DNA from: an uncultured Collinsella sp.
Lineage (GTDB): Bacteria; Actinomycetota; Coriobacteriia; Coriobacteriales; Coriobacteriaceae
Assembly: GCA_902470805.1 (NCBI GenBank)
Contig: CABRHX010000012.1
Coordinates: 8,111-72,110, forward strand
Direction of reading: 5' to 3'
Length of the DNA stretch: 64,000 nucleotides
Of the stretch, positions 8,899 to 17,959 are shown piece after piece (positions within the stretch are counted from its first letter, which is position 1; each line of letters begins with the position of its first letter). The notes beneath the pieces are model-generated. The model searched no databases, was not told where the DNA came from, and was given only the letters and a program-made list of their open reading frames with translations. A program made the translations under genes and the position numbers.

Positions 8899-10560
8899 TT
8901 AGTCCGTAGCGAGGTTCATGGGCGTCACCTGCAGACGGTCGACACCCTCGTGCTGGCCGATCGAAGCGCGCACGAACTCGCGGAACAGCGGCTGCGGGTT
9001 GGTCGGGCGGCTCTTGAACTCGGGATGAGCCTGGGTTGCCACATACCACGGATGCACGTCGCGCGGCAGCTCGACCATCTCGACCAGGCGCTCGTCGGGC
9101 GACAGACCCGAGATAACCAAACCGGCGTCCTCGAGCTGGTCACGGAAGGCGTTGTTGAACTCAAAGCGGTGACGGTGACGCTCGTAGACGAGCTCCTCGC
9201 CATATGCCTCGCGAGCAAGGGTATCGGCGGCGAGCTTGCACGGATAGGCGCCCAGGCGCATGGTGCCGCCCTTCTCGGTCACGTCCTCCTGCGAGCTCAT
9301 CAGATCGATGACGCTAAACGGGCCGTCCGGATCGAACTCGGAGGAGCTGGCGCCGGCAAGGCCGACGACGTTGCGGGCGAACTCGCACACGGCCACCTGC
9401 ATACCCAGGCAAATGCCCAGATACGGAATCTTGTGCTCACGGGCAAACTCGGCCGCGAGGATCTTGCCCTCCAGGGCGCGCTTGCCAAAGCCGCCAGGGA
9501 CCAGGATGCCCGAGGCGTCGCCCAGAACCTCGGAGACATTCTGCTCGTCGAGGCTCTCGCCGTCGACCAGCTGGACGTCCACATGGCGATCGTAGAAGAC
9601 GCCCGCATGGTGCAGGGCCTCGATAACCGACAGGTACGCATCGGGCAGCTGCGTGTACTTACCCACGACGGCGATCTTCACCTTGTCGGCGTGATGGTTG
9701 GCGTGATTCTGTTTGCGCAGGAACTCGTTCCACTCGCTCATGTCGCGCTCACGCGGATCCAGACCCAGGCGTTCGCAAATGCGCAGGTCAAAGTCCTGCT
9801 CGGCAAGCAGCTGCGGAACATCGTAAATGCTCGCGCAGTCCTCGTTGGTAAAGACGCAATCGGTGTCGACGTCGCAGAAGCTTGCGATCTTTCCGCGGAT
9901 AGCGTCATCGATATGGTGGTCGGAGCGCAGCACGATGATATCGGGCTGGATGCCAAAGCTGCGGAGCTCCTTGACGGAATGCTGCGTGGGCTTGGTCTTG
10001 ACCTCGTGGGCGGCGGCGATATAGGGAACGAGCGACACGTGGATGTAGCAGACGTTCTCGGGGCCGGCCTCCTTGCGGTACTGGCGGATGGCCTCGACAA
10101 ACGGCTGCGACTCGATGTCGCCGATCGTGCCGCCCAGCTCGGTGATGACTACATCGGAGCCGGTCTGCTCCTCGATGCGGCGGAACTTGTCCTTAATGGC
10201 ATTGGTGACGTGAGGAATCACCTGCACGGTACCGCCCAAAAAGTTGCCGCGACGCTCGCGGGCGATCAAGCTCTTATAGATGGCGCCGGTCGTAAAGTTG
10301 GAATCGCGGGTCAGGTTCTCATCAATAAAGCGCTCGTAATGACCCAGGTCCAGGTCGGACTCGTAACCATCCTCGGTAACGAAGACCTCACCATGCTGGA
10401 AGGGGCTCATGGTACCGGGGTCGACGTTCAGATACGGATCGGCCTTCTGCATCGTTACTTTGTAGCCACGCGACTTGAGCAGACGGCCCAGCGAGGCCGC
10501 GGTGATACCCTTGCCCAAGGACGAAACCACGCCACCGGTTACGAACACATGCTTGGTCAT
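8899..10560 (-). CDS. pyrG: CTP synthase
   Basis: Makes CTP from UTP, ATP and glutamine. The 553-residue protein has an N-terminal amidoligase domain starting MTKHVFVTGGVVSSLGKGI, with the FQHGEVFVTEDGYESDLD segment, and a C-terminal class I glutamine amidotransferase domain with nucleophile Cys in YLGICLGMQVA and His-Glu in AQAHPEFKSRP. Length is typical. It is upstream of and tightly linked to xerD. A candidate promoter lies around 10615-10650 on the minus strand (TTGCGA, 17 bases, TATTAC), which is only moderately convincing. Confidence 0.97.
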   Translation of the reverse strand: MTKHVFVTGGVVSSLGKGITAASLGRLLKSRGYKVTMQKADPYLNVDPGTMSPFQHGEVFVTEDGYESDLDLGHYERFIDENLTRDSNFTTGAIYKSLIARERRGNFLGGTVQVIPHVTNAIKDKFRRIEEQTGSDVVITELGGTIGDIESQPFVEAIRQYRKEAGPENVCYIHVSLVPYIAAAHEVKTKPTQHSVKELRSFGIQPDIIVLRSDHHIDDAIRGKIASFCDVDTDCVFTNEDCASIYDVPQLLAEQDFDLRICERLGLDPRERDMSEWNEFLRKQNHANHHADKVKIAVVGKYTQLPDAYLSVIEALHHAGVFYDRHVDVQLVDGESLDEQNVSEVLGDASGILVPGGFGKRALEGKILAAEFAREHKIPYLGICLGMQVAVCEFARNVVGLAGASSSEFDPDGPFSVIDLMSSQEDVTEKGGTMRLGAYPCKLAADTLAREAYGEELVYERHRHRFEFNNAFRDQLEDAGLVISGLSPDERLVEMVELPRDVHPWYVATQAHPEFKSRPTNPQPLFREFVRASIGQHEGVDRLQVTPMNLATD

Positions 10561-10680
10561 ATTGAGTTACCTGCGCTTCCCGTAGAAGTTGTTTATCCAC
10601 ATCTTACGGGTCTTCATTGTAATACTCGCGCCGCGGACCGTTCGCAATTTTTCTCGCATGCGATTGCATTTCTCAATCTT

Positions 10681-10713
10681 GAAACAAAACGCCGCCCGGT
10701 TTCCCAGGCGACG
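10681..10713 (-). terminator. Intrinsic terminator of the winged-helix gene
   Basis: On the minus strand CGTCGCCTGG and CCGGGCGGCG form a GC-rich stem with a GAAA loop followed by GTTTTGTTTC. It lies 26 bases beyond the stop of the regulator gene and before the pyrG promoter region. Confidence 0.75.
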
Positions 10714-10738
10714 TCGCTGTGGCAAGGGTTACATGCTG

Positions 10739-11077
10739 CTATCGATCAGCAACCTCGTCCTCAAGCATTTCTTGAACGAACATGCCGGTACGGACGCCCT
10801 CAAGATACCACTCGCCACGTTCGGTGAGGCAAATGCCATTTGCAAGCTGACCGCCGTCGTCGCTATAACGCGAGACGACATCAATCATGCCTTCGGAATC
10901 CAAGCGATCGATTGCGGCGCGGACACGATACGGCGAAACCCCCACGCGCTCGGCAAGCGTTTTGCGCGAGAAACCATACGGCCCGCCATTGTCTTCGGTT
11001 TGCTGGTCGATCTCCATCAACACCAGCACCTCGACACGCTTCATATCGTTGACACTCGCACGACCCTTGCCCGCCAT
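10739..11077 (-). CDS. Small winged-helix DNA-binding protein
   Basis: 112 residues from ATG 11077, which has a strong GAGGAGG site 6 bases upstream; the frame stays open to 11131 but the extra residues are unlikely to be translated. The segment KTLAERVGVSPYRVRAAIDRLDSEGMI is a typical winged-helix recognition region, and ICLTERGEWYLEG looks like the wing. It resembles MarR/PadR-like or phage-type replication wHTH proteins, but I do not recognise a named family. It is monocistronic with its own terminator. Target genes are unknown. Confidence 0.75.
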   Translation of the reverse strand: MAGKGRASVNDMKRVEVLVLMEIDQQTEDNGGPYGFSRKTLAERVGVSPYRVRAAIDRLDSEGMIDVVSRYSDDGGQLANGICLTERGEWYLEGVRTGMFVQEMLEDEVADR

Positions 11078-11266
11078 AGCAGCCTCCTCAAACCGAGCAC
11101 GAGCATCTAACGCGCCGTGCGCGACCGACACACCTCACGATGGCAGGTAATATCCATCATGCGGCATCCCGCTAAGGATGAAACAGTTACGGTTATTGTA
11201 TACCGCTCAAATTGTTTCTAGGCAGGTAAACAGCTATTTTTCGCCGAAATAGGCGCTTTATTGATC

Positions 11267-11300
11267 AAAAAGCCGTACCGGGCGCTAACCCGATACGGCC
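11267..11300 (-). terminator. Intrinsic terminator of the DUF1846 gene
   Basis: On the minus strand GCCGTATCGGG and CCCGGTACGGC pair (one G-U) around a 6-base loop, followed by TTTTTGATC. It begins 34 bases after the stop at 11334. The remaining interval up to 11131 is AT-rich and should hold the promoter of the winged-helix gene (TATACAAT near 11190-11200), with no other gene. Confidence 0.85.
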
Positions 11301-11333
11301 AAAATGCAATGCAATTACCGCGGTGCTTCAAAC

Positions 11334-12815
11334 TTAGCGATGGAAGAAACCGCGGCGCTCAAACTTGGGCTCGCAGCACACGTTGATACCCAGTTTGCGC
11401 AGTACCGTCTCGTCCGTCGGCGAGATGATCACGCTAAAGAAGGCATCGCAACCGCGCAGCTGCTCCAGGCCCGAAAGGACGCGAGCGGCCGTCTCACTCG
11501 TGGCCGAGGTGATCGACAGCGCCATAAGCGTCTCGTCGGTGTGGAGGCGCGGGTTTTTGCTTCCCAGGAAATGCGTCTTGAGCTTGCTGATGGGCTCGAT
11601 CGCCTCATCGCTAATGACCTCGAGCTCAAGGTCGACGCCCGAGACATGCTTGAGGGCGTTCATAATGAGCGAACTTGCGGCGCCCAGGCGCGTGGAGGTC
11701 TTACCGGTCACCACGGAGCCATCGGGCATGACCATGGCACCCACGGGACCACCCGTCAGCTGCTCCCTGGTGAGGGCCGCCGAGCGCGCCGGTGAGTAGT
11801 TCTTATCGATGCCGGCTTTCTTCATAATAATCTTGAGACGGTCGACTTGCTCATCGCCCACGCCGGTACGGCGCACATTTTCGACCGCGGTAAAGTAGCG
11901 GCGGACGATCTCCATCTTGGAAGCGTCGCGGCAGGCATCGTCATCGGTGATGGCAAAGCCGACCATATTGACGCCCATGTCCGTAGGGCTCTGGTAGGGG
12001 CTCTTGCCCAAGATCTTTTCCATCAGGGCACGGACTACCGGGAAGGCCTCGACGTCGCGGTTGTAGTTGACCGTGGTCTTGTTGTAGGCCTCAAGGTGGA
12101 ACGAATCGATGATATTGGCGTCGTCGAGGTCAGCCGTGGCGGCCTCGTAGGCAATATTGACCGGATGCGTCAGAGGAAGATTCCAGACCGGGAAGGTCTC
12201 GAACTTGGCATAGCCGGCGGCGGTACCGTGCTTATGCTCGCGATACAGCTGCGAGAGGCAAGTGGCGAGCTTGCCCGAGCCGGGGCCGGGTGCCGTCACG
12301 ACAACGAGTGGACGCGTGGTCTCGACAAACTCGTTCTTGCCGTAGCCTTCGTCAGAAACGATCAGATCGACATCGTGCGGATACCCCTCGATGGGATAGT
12401 GCAGCTTGGCGGGAATGCCGAGCGCGTTCAGGCGATTGCGGAACACATCGGCGGCGGGCTGGCCGGCGTACTGGGTGATGACCACGGCCGCGACGGCAAA
12501 GCCGTTGCCGCGGAACAGGTCAACCAGGCGCAGCACATCCTCGTCATAGGTAATGCCAAGGTCACCACGAGCCTTGTTTTTCTCGATGTGGTTCGCGTTG
12601 ATCGCGATGATAACCTCGACATCGTCGGCGATGCTCTTGAGCATGCGGAACTTGCTGTCCGGTTCAAAACCCGGCAGCACGCGGCTCGCATGATAGTCAT
12701 CGAACAGCTTACCGCCAAACTCCAAATAGAGCTTGCCACCAAACTGCGAGATGCGCTCCTTAATGTGAGCAGCCTGCAGCTCGATATACTTCGCGTTGTC
12801 GAAACCCTGGCGCAT
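11334..12815 (-). CDS. DUF1846 family protein
   Basis: Member of the DUF1846 family (about 490-500 residues, widespread in Firmicutes and Actinobacteria, structures known, cellular role not settled). The product begins MRQGFDNAKYIELQAAHIKE and includes the family segments GGKLYLEFGGKLFDDYHASR, VTAPGPGSGKLATCLSQLYR (a P-loop-like glycine-rich stretch) and SPTDMGVNMVGFAI. The ATG at 12815 is chosen because GGGACGGGAG lies just upstream; a TTG eight codons earlier would use a poorer context. It is monocistronic. I assign no reaction. Confidence 0.9.
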   Translation of the reverse strand: MRQGFDNAKYIELQAAHIKERISQFGGKLYLEFGGKLFDDYHASRVLPGFEPDSKFRMLKSIADDVEVIIAINANHIEKNKARGDLGITYDEDVLRLVDLFRGNGFAVAAVVITQYAGQPAADVFRNRLNALGIPAKLHYPIEGYPHDVDLIVSDEGYGKNEFVETTRPLVVVTAPGPGSGKLATCLSQLYREHKHGTAAGYAKFETFPVWNLPLTHPVNIAYEAATADLDDANIIDSFHLEAYNKTTVNYNRDVEAFPVVRALMEKILGKSPYQSPTDMGVNMVGFAITDDDACRDASKMEIVRRYFTAVENVRRTGVGDEQVDRLKIIMKKAGIDKNYSPARSAALTREQLTGGPVGAMVMPDGSVVTGKTSTRLGAASSLIMNALKHVSGVDLELEVISDEAIEPISKLKTHFLGSKNPRLHTDETLMALSITSATSETAARVLSGLEQLRGCDAFFSVIISPTDETVLRKLGINVCCEPKFERRGFFHR

Positions 12816-12922
12816 GTATGGCTCCCGTCCCGTTTCCAATTAATGTTCTAGGCGATTATAACGGAGCAGACCCTCCCCAACGCCCAAGCAATCAACTGGC
12901 ACCAACCAAACACGCCATCGAT

Positions 12923-12991
12923 AAGTTGCGGTGAAATAGTTCCCGTTTAACCCCTCAAGACGGCCAAACAGGAACTATTCCACCGCAACTT
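12923..12991 (-). repeat. Long intergenic hairpin with G-U pairs on the minus strand
   Basis: 26-base arms at 12923-12948 and 12966-12991 differ at two positions. Both mismatches become G-U pairs if the minus strand is transcribed, so minus-strand RNA would pair fully. Next to it (13001-13019) is a stretch closely matching the arm of the hairpin at 61604-61678. It lies in the 605-base gene-free gap between the antiporter and the DUF1846 gene. Confidence 0.8.
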
Positions 12992-13043
12992 CCCCTTTTT
13001 GGTTCAAACAAACCTGGCCTTTGTATCAATAATGGATACGTCG

Positions 13044-13279
13044 CAGGTTGAGCATAAGCCAGCGAAAGCCCGCCAGAGTAGGCAAAGCGCCCTCTGCACC
13101 AACAATGGAAAGCGCCGCAGGCAGAGGACGGACAGCGAGCGCCGTCCAGGACGTACAAGTTGGCATGAAAAAGGCGAGGCATAGACCTTTTGGTCATGCC
13201 TTGCCTTTTGAATGACAAATTGTCGTCCTGGACGGCGCGTAGCGTCGACCGGTTCCGCGGTTTGGTAAAACCGCGGAAC
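13044..13279 (-). repeat. Variable-stem intergenic element, family I copy A
   Basis: Read on the minus strand it begins with a hairpin GTTCCGCGGTTT/AAACCGCGGAAC (13252-13263 and 13268-13279), then TCGACGCT. A 15-base perfect outer stem follows (13139-13153 with 13224-13238) around a 70-base core with its own stem. It then has an extra hairpin (CCTCTGC 13091-13097, GCAGAGG 13122-13128) and ends in TTATGCTCAACCTG. Copy C at 58331-58492 has the same flanks and core skeleton, but a stem of different sequence. A spurious open frame runs through it. Confidence 0.8.
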
Positions 13280-13280
13280 A

Positions 13281-13319
13281 AAAAGTCGCCCCCTCCCGCG
13301 CACGGAACGGAAGGGGGCT
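13281..13319 (-). terminator. Intrinsic terminator of the arginine antiporter gene
   Basis: On the minus strand GCCCCCTTCC and GGAGGGGGC pair, followed by GACTTTTTG. A second hairpin, CCGGTGGG/CCCACCGG, lies between it and the gene end (about 13337-13357). Confidence 0.75.
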
Positions 13320-13420
13320 AAAGGTAGGAGTCTACCGGTGGGTTTACCCCACCGGACAGACGATGACCAGGTGATCCTCTACAGGATCGTCAAGGTTTCC
13401 GTGGGGTACCCGTTGGGTAC

Positions 13421-14899
13421 TTAGAGCAGCACGCAGGCGACGGTCAGGATGACGGCGCAGACGACGGAGAGCGCGACGATGAGCTTAAGGGCAAACTTGA
13501 GCCAGGTCGTCCACTCGATCTTGGCCAGGGCGAGACCGCCCATGATGGCGCCGGAGGTCGGGGTGAACAGGTTCACGACACCGATGGCGGCGGAGAAGAT
13601 CATGACCATGACCTCGGGCGAGAAGCCGAGCTTAACAGCCAGCGGTCCCATGATAGGCATGGAGACGGTGGCCATACCAGAGGTCGAAGGGATCAGGAAG
13701 GACAGGCCGAAGTAGACCAGGAAGCTCATGGGAGCGAAGATCACGCCGGACAGGCCAGCCAGGGCATTGGCGGCAGCGTCGAGGACGAAGACGTCGAGGC
13801 CGGTGTTAGCCATGAGGACGGAGATACCACGGGCGAGGGCGATAACGAGAACAACGGACATCATGTCGGCAGCGCCGGTGATGAAGGTGTTGACGATCTG
13901 CTTCTCGGACAGGCCACCGATGATACCGATCAGGACGGCCATGAGGAAGAACCAGGTGGAAGCCTCGTCGAAGTACCACTGGCCAATGGGCAGGCCGGTG
14001 ATCAGGGCAGACCAGCCCTGGACGACGGCGTTACCATCGGCGTCGTAGACAGCGCCAGCGTCGAAGAAGTTGGCGACGCCCTCGTTGAGATCGGCCAGCG
14101 GAATGAAGCCGACGATCATGACGACGAAGGTGAAGGCGAAGGCGATCAGAACACCCTTCTGACGACCGGTGAGCTTGACCTCCTTGTGGACCTCGGAAGC
14201 AGCCTTGCCGTGAGCCTCTTCGGCGTCCTTGAGCTCCTGCATCGACAGGATGGTGGAACCCTTGTCAGCCTTGACCTTCTTGGCATAGTTCATCACGAAA
14301 ACGATGGACATAGCGGTAGTGACAATCCACAGGACGGCACCGAGGCCGATGATGATGGACTGGTTGACCTCAATGCCAACGCCGGTCAGAGCGTCGACGG
14401 CAGCGCCGACGGCGAACGGGTTAACCGTGGAGCCCAGGCAGCCGCAGCCAGCGCCGAGCAGGACGGTAGCGGCGCCGACCATGGGGTCGAAGCCAGCGGC
14501 CATCATGGTAGCGGCGAGCAGGGCGTAGAAGGGAACGGTCTCCTCGCACATACCATAGGTGGTACCACCGAGGGAGAAGATGAGCATAAGGACAGGAACG
14601 AGCATGATCTCGTTGCCCTTAAGCTTCTGCACCAGAACGGCGATGCCGTTGTCCAGAGCGCCGGTCTCGGTCATCATACCGAGGAAGCCGCCCAGGATCA
14701 TAACGAAGAGGCAGACGGGCAGAGCGTCAGCGAAGCCCAGGATCGGGGCGGTGCAGAAATCGCTCAAGCGGGCTGCAGTAACCGCGCCGCCGGACGTGCC
14801 GGAGACGATAACGGTAATCACTGCAACAATTGCCAGCAGAGCTAGAAGAATGGTGAACGATGAAGGCATACCGCGCTTTTTCTTAGCGGTCTCAGTCAT
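13421..14899 (-). CDS. YfcC/DcuC-family membrane antiporter, probable arginine-ornithine exchanger
   Basis: About 492 residues with 11-13 hydrophobic segments. It belongs to the YfcC/C4-dicarboxylate carrier-like superfamily that includes ArcD-type arginine/ornithine antiporters. Recognisable stretches are GGFLGMMTETGALDNGI, GTTYGMCEETVPFYALL and PSTSGMATVSMPIMGPLA. The substrate is inferred from position: it closes a minus-strand run with ornithine carbamoyltransferase and arginine deiminase, where exchange of external arginine for ornithine drives the pathway. ATG 14899 is preceded by a GGGGGG site; the longer frame starts at 14926. Confidence 0.85.
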   Translation of the reverse strand: MTETAKKKRGMPSSFTILLALLAIVAVITVIVSGTSGGAVTAARLSDFCTAPILGFADALPVCLFVMILGGFLGMMTETGALDNGIAVLVQKLKGNEIMLVPVLMLIFSLGGTTYGMCEETVPFYALLAATMMAAGFDPMVGAATVLLGAGCGCLGSTVNPFAVGAAVDALTGVGIEVNQSIIIGLGAVLWIVTTAMSIVFVMNYAKKVKADKGSTILSMQELKDAEEAHGKAASEVHKEVKLTGRQKGVLIAFAFTFVVMIVGFIPLADLNEGVANFFDAGAVYDADGNAVVQGWSALITGLPIGQWYFDEASTWFFLMAVLIGIIGGLSEKQIVNTFITGAADMMSVVLVIALARGISVLMANTGLDVFVLDAAANALAGLSGVIFAPMSFLVYFGLSFLIPSTSGMATVSMPIMGPLAVKLGFSPEVMVMIFSAAIGVVNLFTPTSGAIMGGLALAKIEWTTWLKFALKLIVALSVVCAVILTVACVLL

Positions 14900-15046
14900 G
14901 GTTCTCATCCCCCCTTCATAAATCATTTAACTTTCTCGCGCTAAGCGGATCTTCCGTGCCGTGCCCACCGCCCGACGCGAGATATTTACCAGACAAAGCC
15001 GCTCGGGGTGTGCAGCAAGACACCCCGAGCGAGATGCTAGATGCTC

Positions 15047-16042
15047 TTACTTGAGCGTGGCGTACATGACAGCCTTGATGGTGTGCATGCGGTTCTCGGC
15101 CTCGTCGAAGACCTTGGAAGCGGGGCTCTCGAAGACCTCGTCGGTGACCTCCTGCTCGGTGATGCCGAACTGCTCGCACTTCTCTGCGCCAATCGTGGTG
15201 TTGGTGTCGTGGAAGCTGGGCAGGCAGTGCAGGAAGATGGCACCCGGGTTGGCCATAGCCATGACCTCGGAGGTAACACGATACGGGGTAAGCTGAGCGA
15301 TGCGCTCGGCCCAGACCTCGTCGGGCTCGCCCATGGAGACCCACACGTCGGTGTAGATAACGTCGGCACCGGTGACGCCGTCCTTGACGTCGGTGGTCAG
15401 CTTGATGGTGCAGCCGTTGGCCTCGGCGATGGGCTTGCAGGCCTCGATGACGTCGTCAGCGGGCATGCACTCCTCGGGGCCGCAGGCCACGAAGTTCATA
15501 CCGAGCTTGGAGCAGACGACCATGAGGGAGCGAGCAACGTTGTTTTTGCAGTCGCCCATGAAGACGAGAGTCTTGCCCTTGATGTCGTAGTTGAAGTTCT
15601 CCTGGACGGTCAGGATGTCGGCGAGCATCTGGGTGGGATGCCACTCGGTGGTCAGGCCGTTCCAGACAGGCACGCCGGACTTAGCAGCGAGCTCCTCGAC
15701 GTCGTCCTGGGCAAAGCCACGGAACTCGATGCCGTCATACATGCGGCCGAGAACGCGGGCGGTGTCCTCGATGGACTCCTTCTTGCCCATCTGCGACGAA
15801 CCCGGATCGAGGTAGGTGACGCCCATGCCCAGATCCATGCCGCCGACCTCGAAGGCGCAGCGGGTACGAGTGGAGGTCTTCTGGAAGAGCAGAACGATGT
15901 TCTTGCCCTCGAGATAGCGGTGCGGAACGCCAGCGCGCTTCATATCCTTGAAGTTCTTGGAAAGCTTGAGCAGGTACTCGATCTCCTCGGTGGTGAGGTC
16001 GAGAAGCTTGAGGAAGCTACGGCCGGAGAGGTTAACACCCAT
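15047..16042 (-). CDS. arcB: Ornithine carbamoyltransferase
   Basis: 331 residues with the carbamoyl-phosphate motif STRTR (FQKTSTRTRCAFE), WHPTQMLADILT and the ornithine-binding HCLPSFHD. Here it probably runs catabolically, phosphorolysing citrulline to ornithine and carbamoyl phosphate, because arginine deiminase and an antiporter flank it; an anabolic argF role cannot be excluded from sequence. The next expected gene, carbamate kinase arcC, is absent from this cluster. The start has a GAAAGGAATCG context 5 bases upstream. Confidence 0.93.
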   Translation of the reverse strand: MGVNLSGRSFLKLLDLTTEEIEYLLKLSKNFKDMKRAGVPHRYLEGKNIVLLFQKTSTRTRCAFEVGGMDLGMGVTYLDPGSSQMGKKESIEDTARVLGRMYDGIEFRGFAQDDVEELAAKSGVPVWNGLTTEWHPTQMLADILTVQENFNYDIKGKTLVFMGDCKNNVARSLMVVCSKLGMNFVACGPEECMPADDVIEACKPIAEANGCTIKLTTDVKDGVTGADVIYTDVWVSMGEPDEVWAERIAQLTPYRVTSEVMAMANPGAIFLHCLPSFHDTNTTIGAEKCEQFGITEQEVTDEVFESPASKVFDEAENRMHTIKAVMYATLK

Positions 16043-16087
16043 GGTTCGATTCCTTTCGAAGAAATGAATTACGTAAGTATTAGTGTT

Positions 16088-16135
16088 GCCCGTTTAACGG
16101 GCGAAGCCGGTGCGGTTGTAGGGGGACCGCACCGG
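16088..16135 (-). terminator. Tandem hairpins between arcA copy 1 and arcB
   Basis: Two stems occur in the 105-base gap: CCGGTGCGGT/ACCGCACCGG (16107-16116 and 16126-16135) and GCCCGTTTAACGGGC (16088-16102). No clear T run follows, so partial termination or an mRNA processing or stability signal is more likely than full termination. Confidence 0.5.
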
Positions 16136-16147
16136 AAACGGAAAGAC

Positions 16148-17389
16148 TTAGAGGTCCTCGCGCCAGAAGGGCATGCTCATGCAGCGCGGGCCGCCGCGGC
16201 CGCGGGAGAGCTCGGCGGAGGGCACGACGAGAAGGTCCAGGCCCTCCTTGTACAGCACGTCGTTGGTGACGGTGTTGCGGGCGTAGACGCAGATCTTGCC
16301 GGGCTCGACGCACAGGGTGTTGGAGCCGTCGTTCCACTGCTCGCGGGAGGCCGCGATCGGGTCGCCGCCGCCGCAGGGGATCAGCTTGACCTGGTCGACG
16401 CCGGTGGCGTCCTCCAGGACGTGCTCGAGGGTGTCCTCGATCAGGCGGATGTTCACGTCGCCCGGGTTCTTGCCGGCGGTCAGCTCGTAGACGCGCAGGG
16501 TGCCCATGATGGCGGGGTGGATCGTGAACTTATCGACGTCGATCTGGGTGAAGACCGTGTCGAGGTGCATGAAGGCGCGCGAGACCGGGATGTCGAAGGC
16601 CAGGATGCGCTCGACCTTGGAGTCGGAGTTCCAGAAGATGTTCTGGGCCATGACGTCGATCGCGGCGGCCTGGGTGCGCTGGGAGATGCCGACGGCGAGG
16701 GTCTTCTCGTTGATGTTCAGCACGTCGCCGCCCTCGGTGTGGAACTGGCAGTCGCGGCGGAAGTACAGCGAGACGTCCTTGTAGTCGGGGTGGTACTTGA
16801 AGATGTACTTGCCGTACAGGGTCTCGCGGTTGCGGGTGACCGAGTACATGCGGTTGAGGTTGACGCCCTCGCCGACGACCGCGAACGGGTCGCGGGTGAA
16901 GTAGAGGTTGGGCATCGGGTCGATGATCAGGTCGGACTCGGACTCGGAGTTGACCAGGGAGTCGAGGGTCGTGGACGCCGTGAGGGGCATGTCGATCTCG
17001 GACTTGGTCATGCCGGCCATGGTCTTCTTGACGAACTCGAGGTTGTCCTCGATGGAGTCCAGCTTCTCGCGGACGATCTGCGGCATGTGCTGGCCGCGGA
17101 TGCCGGCCTCGGCGATGTACTGGTCGGTGAACTCGGCGCGGGCGCCGGGGACCTGGTCGAACACCTCGGCGACGAGGTTCTCGAGATAGAGGACCTCCAC
17201 GCCCTGGTCCCTCAGGATCTGGGCGAAGGTGTCGTGCTCCTGCTGCGCGACCTCCAGGAACGGGACGTCGTCGAACAGGAGTCGCTCGAGCTCGTCGGGC
17301 GGCAGGTTGAGGAGCTCGTCGCCGGGACGGTGCAGGCAGACCTTCCTGAGCTTGCCGATCTCGGAAGGCACGTGCAGACCTTTCGTCAT
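16148..17389 (-). CDS. arcA: Arginine deiminase (copy 1)
   Basis: Hydrolyses arginine to citrulline and ammonia. The 413-residue protein has FTRDPFA, HLDTVFTQID and the catalytic Cys in GGPRCMSMPFWRED at its C-terminus. The protein is identical to the copy at 19234-20475, and the DNA appears identical over 1277 bases (16148-17424). Upstream sequence is only partly similar. A GTAGGAGGCC ribosome-binding site precedes the ATG. The order arcA, arcB, antiporter makes a working pathway, with carbamate kinase missing from the locus. Confidence 0.97.
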   Translation of the reverse strand: MTKGLHVPSEIGKLRKVCLHRPGDELLNLPPDELERLLFDDVPFLEVAQQEHDTFAQILRDQGVEVLYLENLVAEVFDQVPGARAEFTDQYIAEAGIRGQHMPQIVREKLDSIEDNLEFVKKTMAGMTKSEIDMPLTASTTLDSLVNSESESDLIIDPMPNLYFTRDPFAVVGEGVNLNRMYSVTRNRETLYGKYIFKYHPDYKDVSLYFRRDCQFHTEGGDVLNINEKTLAVGISQRTQAAAIDVMAQNIFWNSDSKVERILAFDIPVSRAFMHLDTVFTQIDVDKFTIHPAIMGTLRVYELTAGKNPGDVNIRLIEDTLEHVLEDATGVDQVKLIPCGGGDPIAASREQWNDGSNTLCVEPGKICVYARNTVTNDVLYKEGLDLLVVPSAELSRGRGGPRCMSMPFWREDL

Positions 17390-17424
17390 GGCCTCCTACC
17401 TTTCTTTCGGGCCTTACTGGCCGA

Positions 17425-17872
17425 TTCGTTAGCGCCCCTCCGTGTGAGGCGTTATTGCTGACGACATATTTATATCCAAAATCAGCCCATACTTCCACCT
17501 TGCCCCCGAACGGTTTTTTATAGGGGGTGAACGGCATACACATATACTTCACGCATGGCACACTTCATCTTAATAAAGCGTATTTACGTGCTTAAACGCG
17601 TTTTCAATCCTAAAATCAAATGGAACTTAACTTTGTTAAACCATCCTCAAATTGCATATTTCCACTAAAGCTATGAATAGAATTAGCGGTTCATACCGCG
17701 TCTCAACCATTTTCATTTTTATTCAGAAAAAAGTTTGTCCTATTCATTTCTGGTAAATAAATTACCGTTTACCAGACGCTTGATACCGTTCACCGGAAAC
17801 TCAGTATAAGGCCCAGCGGATACCGGCTCGCTTTACGGCCCCATTTGTAACAACTTGACTTCTCGGTATAGA
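17425..17872 (-). promoter_or_regulatory. Upstream region of arcA copy 1 with an ArgR-like box
   Basis: A 448-base gene-free, AT-rich stretch. The first 130 bases are recognisably homologous to the region before arcA copy 2 (shared blocks GCGCCCCTCCGT, ATATCCAAAA, GCCCCCGAACGGT) but clearly diverged. On the minus strand 17709-17726 reads CTGAATAAAAATGAAAAT, matching the first eleven core positions of the ARG box TGAATWWWWATTCA but weak in the second half. The box lies about 320 bases before the start, so a long leader or a distal site is implied. Confidence 0.5.
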
Positions 17873-17910
17873 AAAACGGACCCGCTTCACTAGGGAAACG
17901 GGTCCGTTTT
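17873..17910 (-). terminator. Intrinsic terminator of the aminotransferase gene
   Basis: AAAACGGACCCG pairs with CGGGTCCGTTTT around a 14-base loop. On the minus strand the stem is followed by TTTCTATACC, giving a run of five T. It lies 50 bases after the stop at 17960. Confidence 0.85.
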
Positions 17911-17959
17911 CGATTATCTTCGGCCAATTTAGATAACGCCCTCGAAGATCATCGGAATC

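Noticed and set aside
15041..17461. 806-codon plus-strand open frame opposite arcB and arcA
   Set aside because: It is the antisense of two well-identified genes in GC-rich DNA, with Asp/Val/Gly/Leu-rich composition and no domain. The same applies to other long antisense frames (for example 3754-5517 and 8950-10827).
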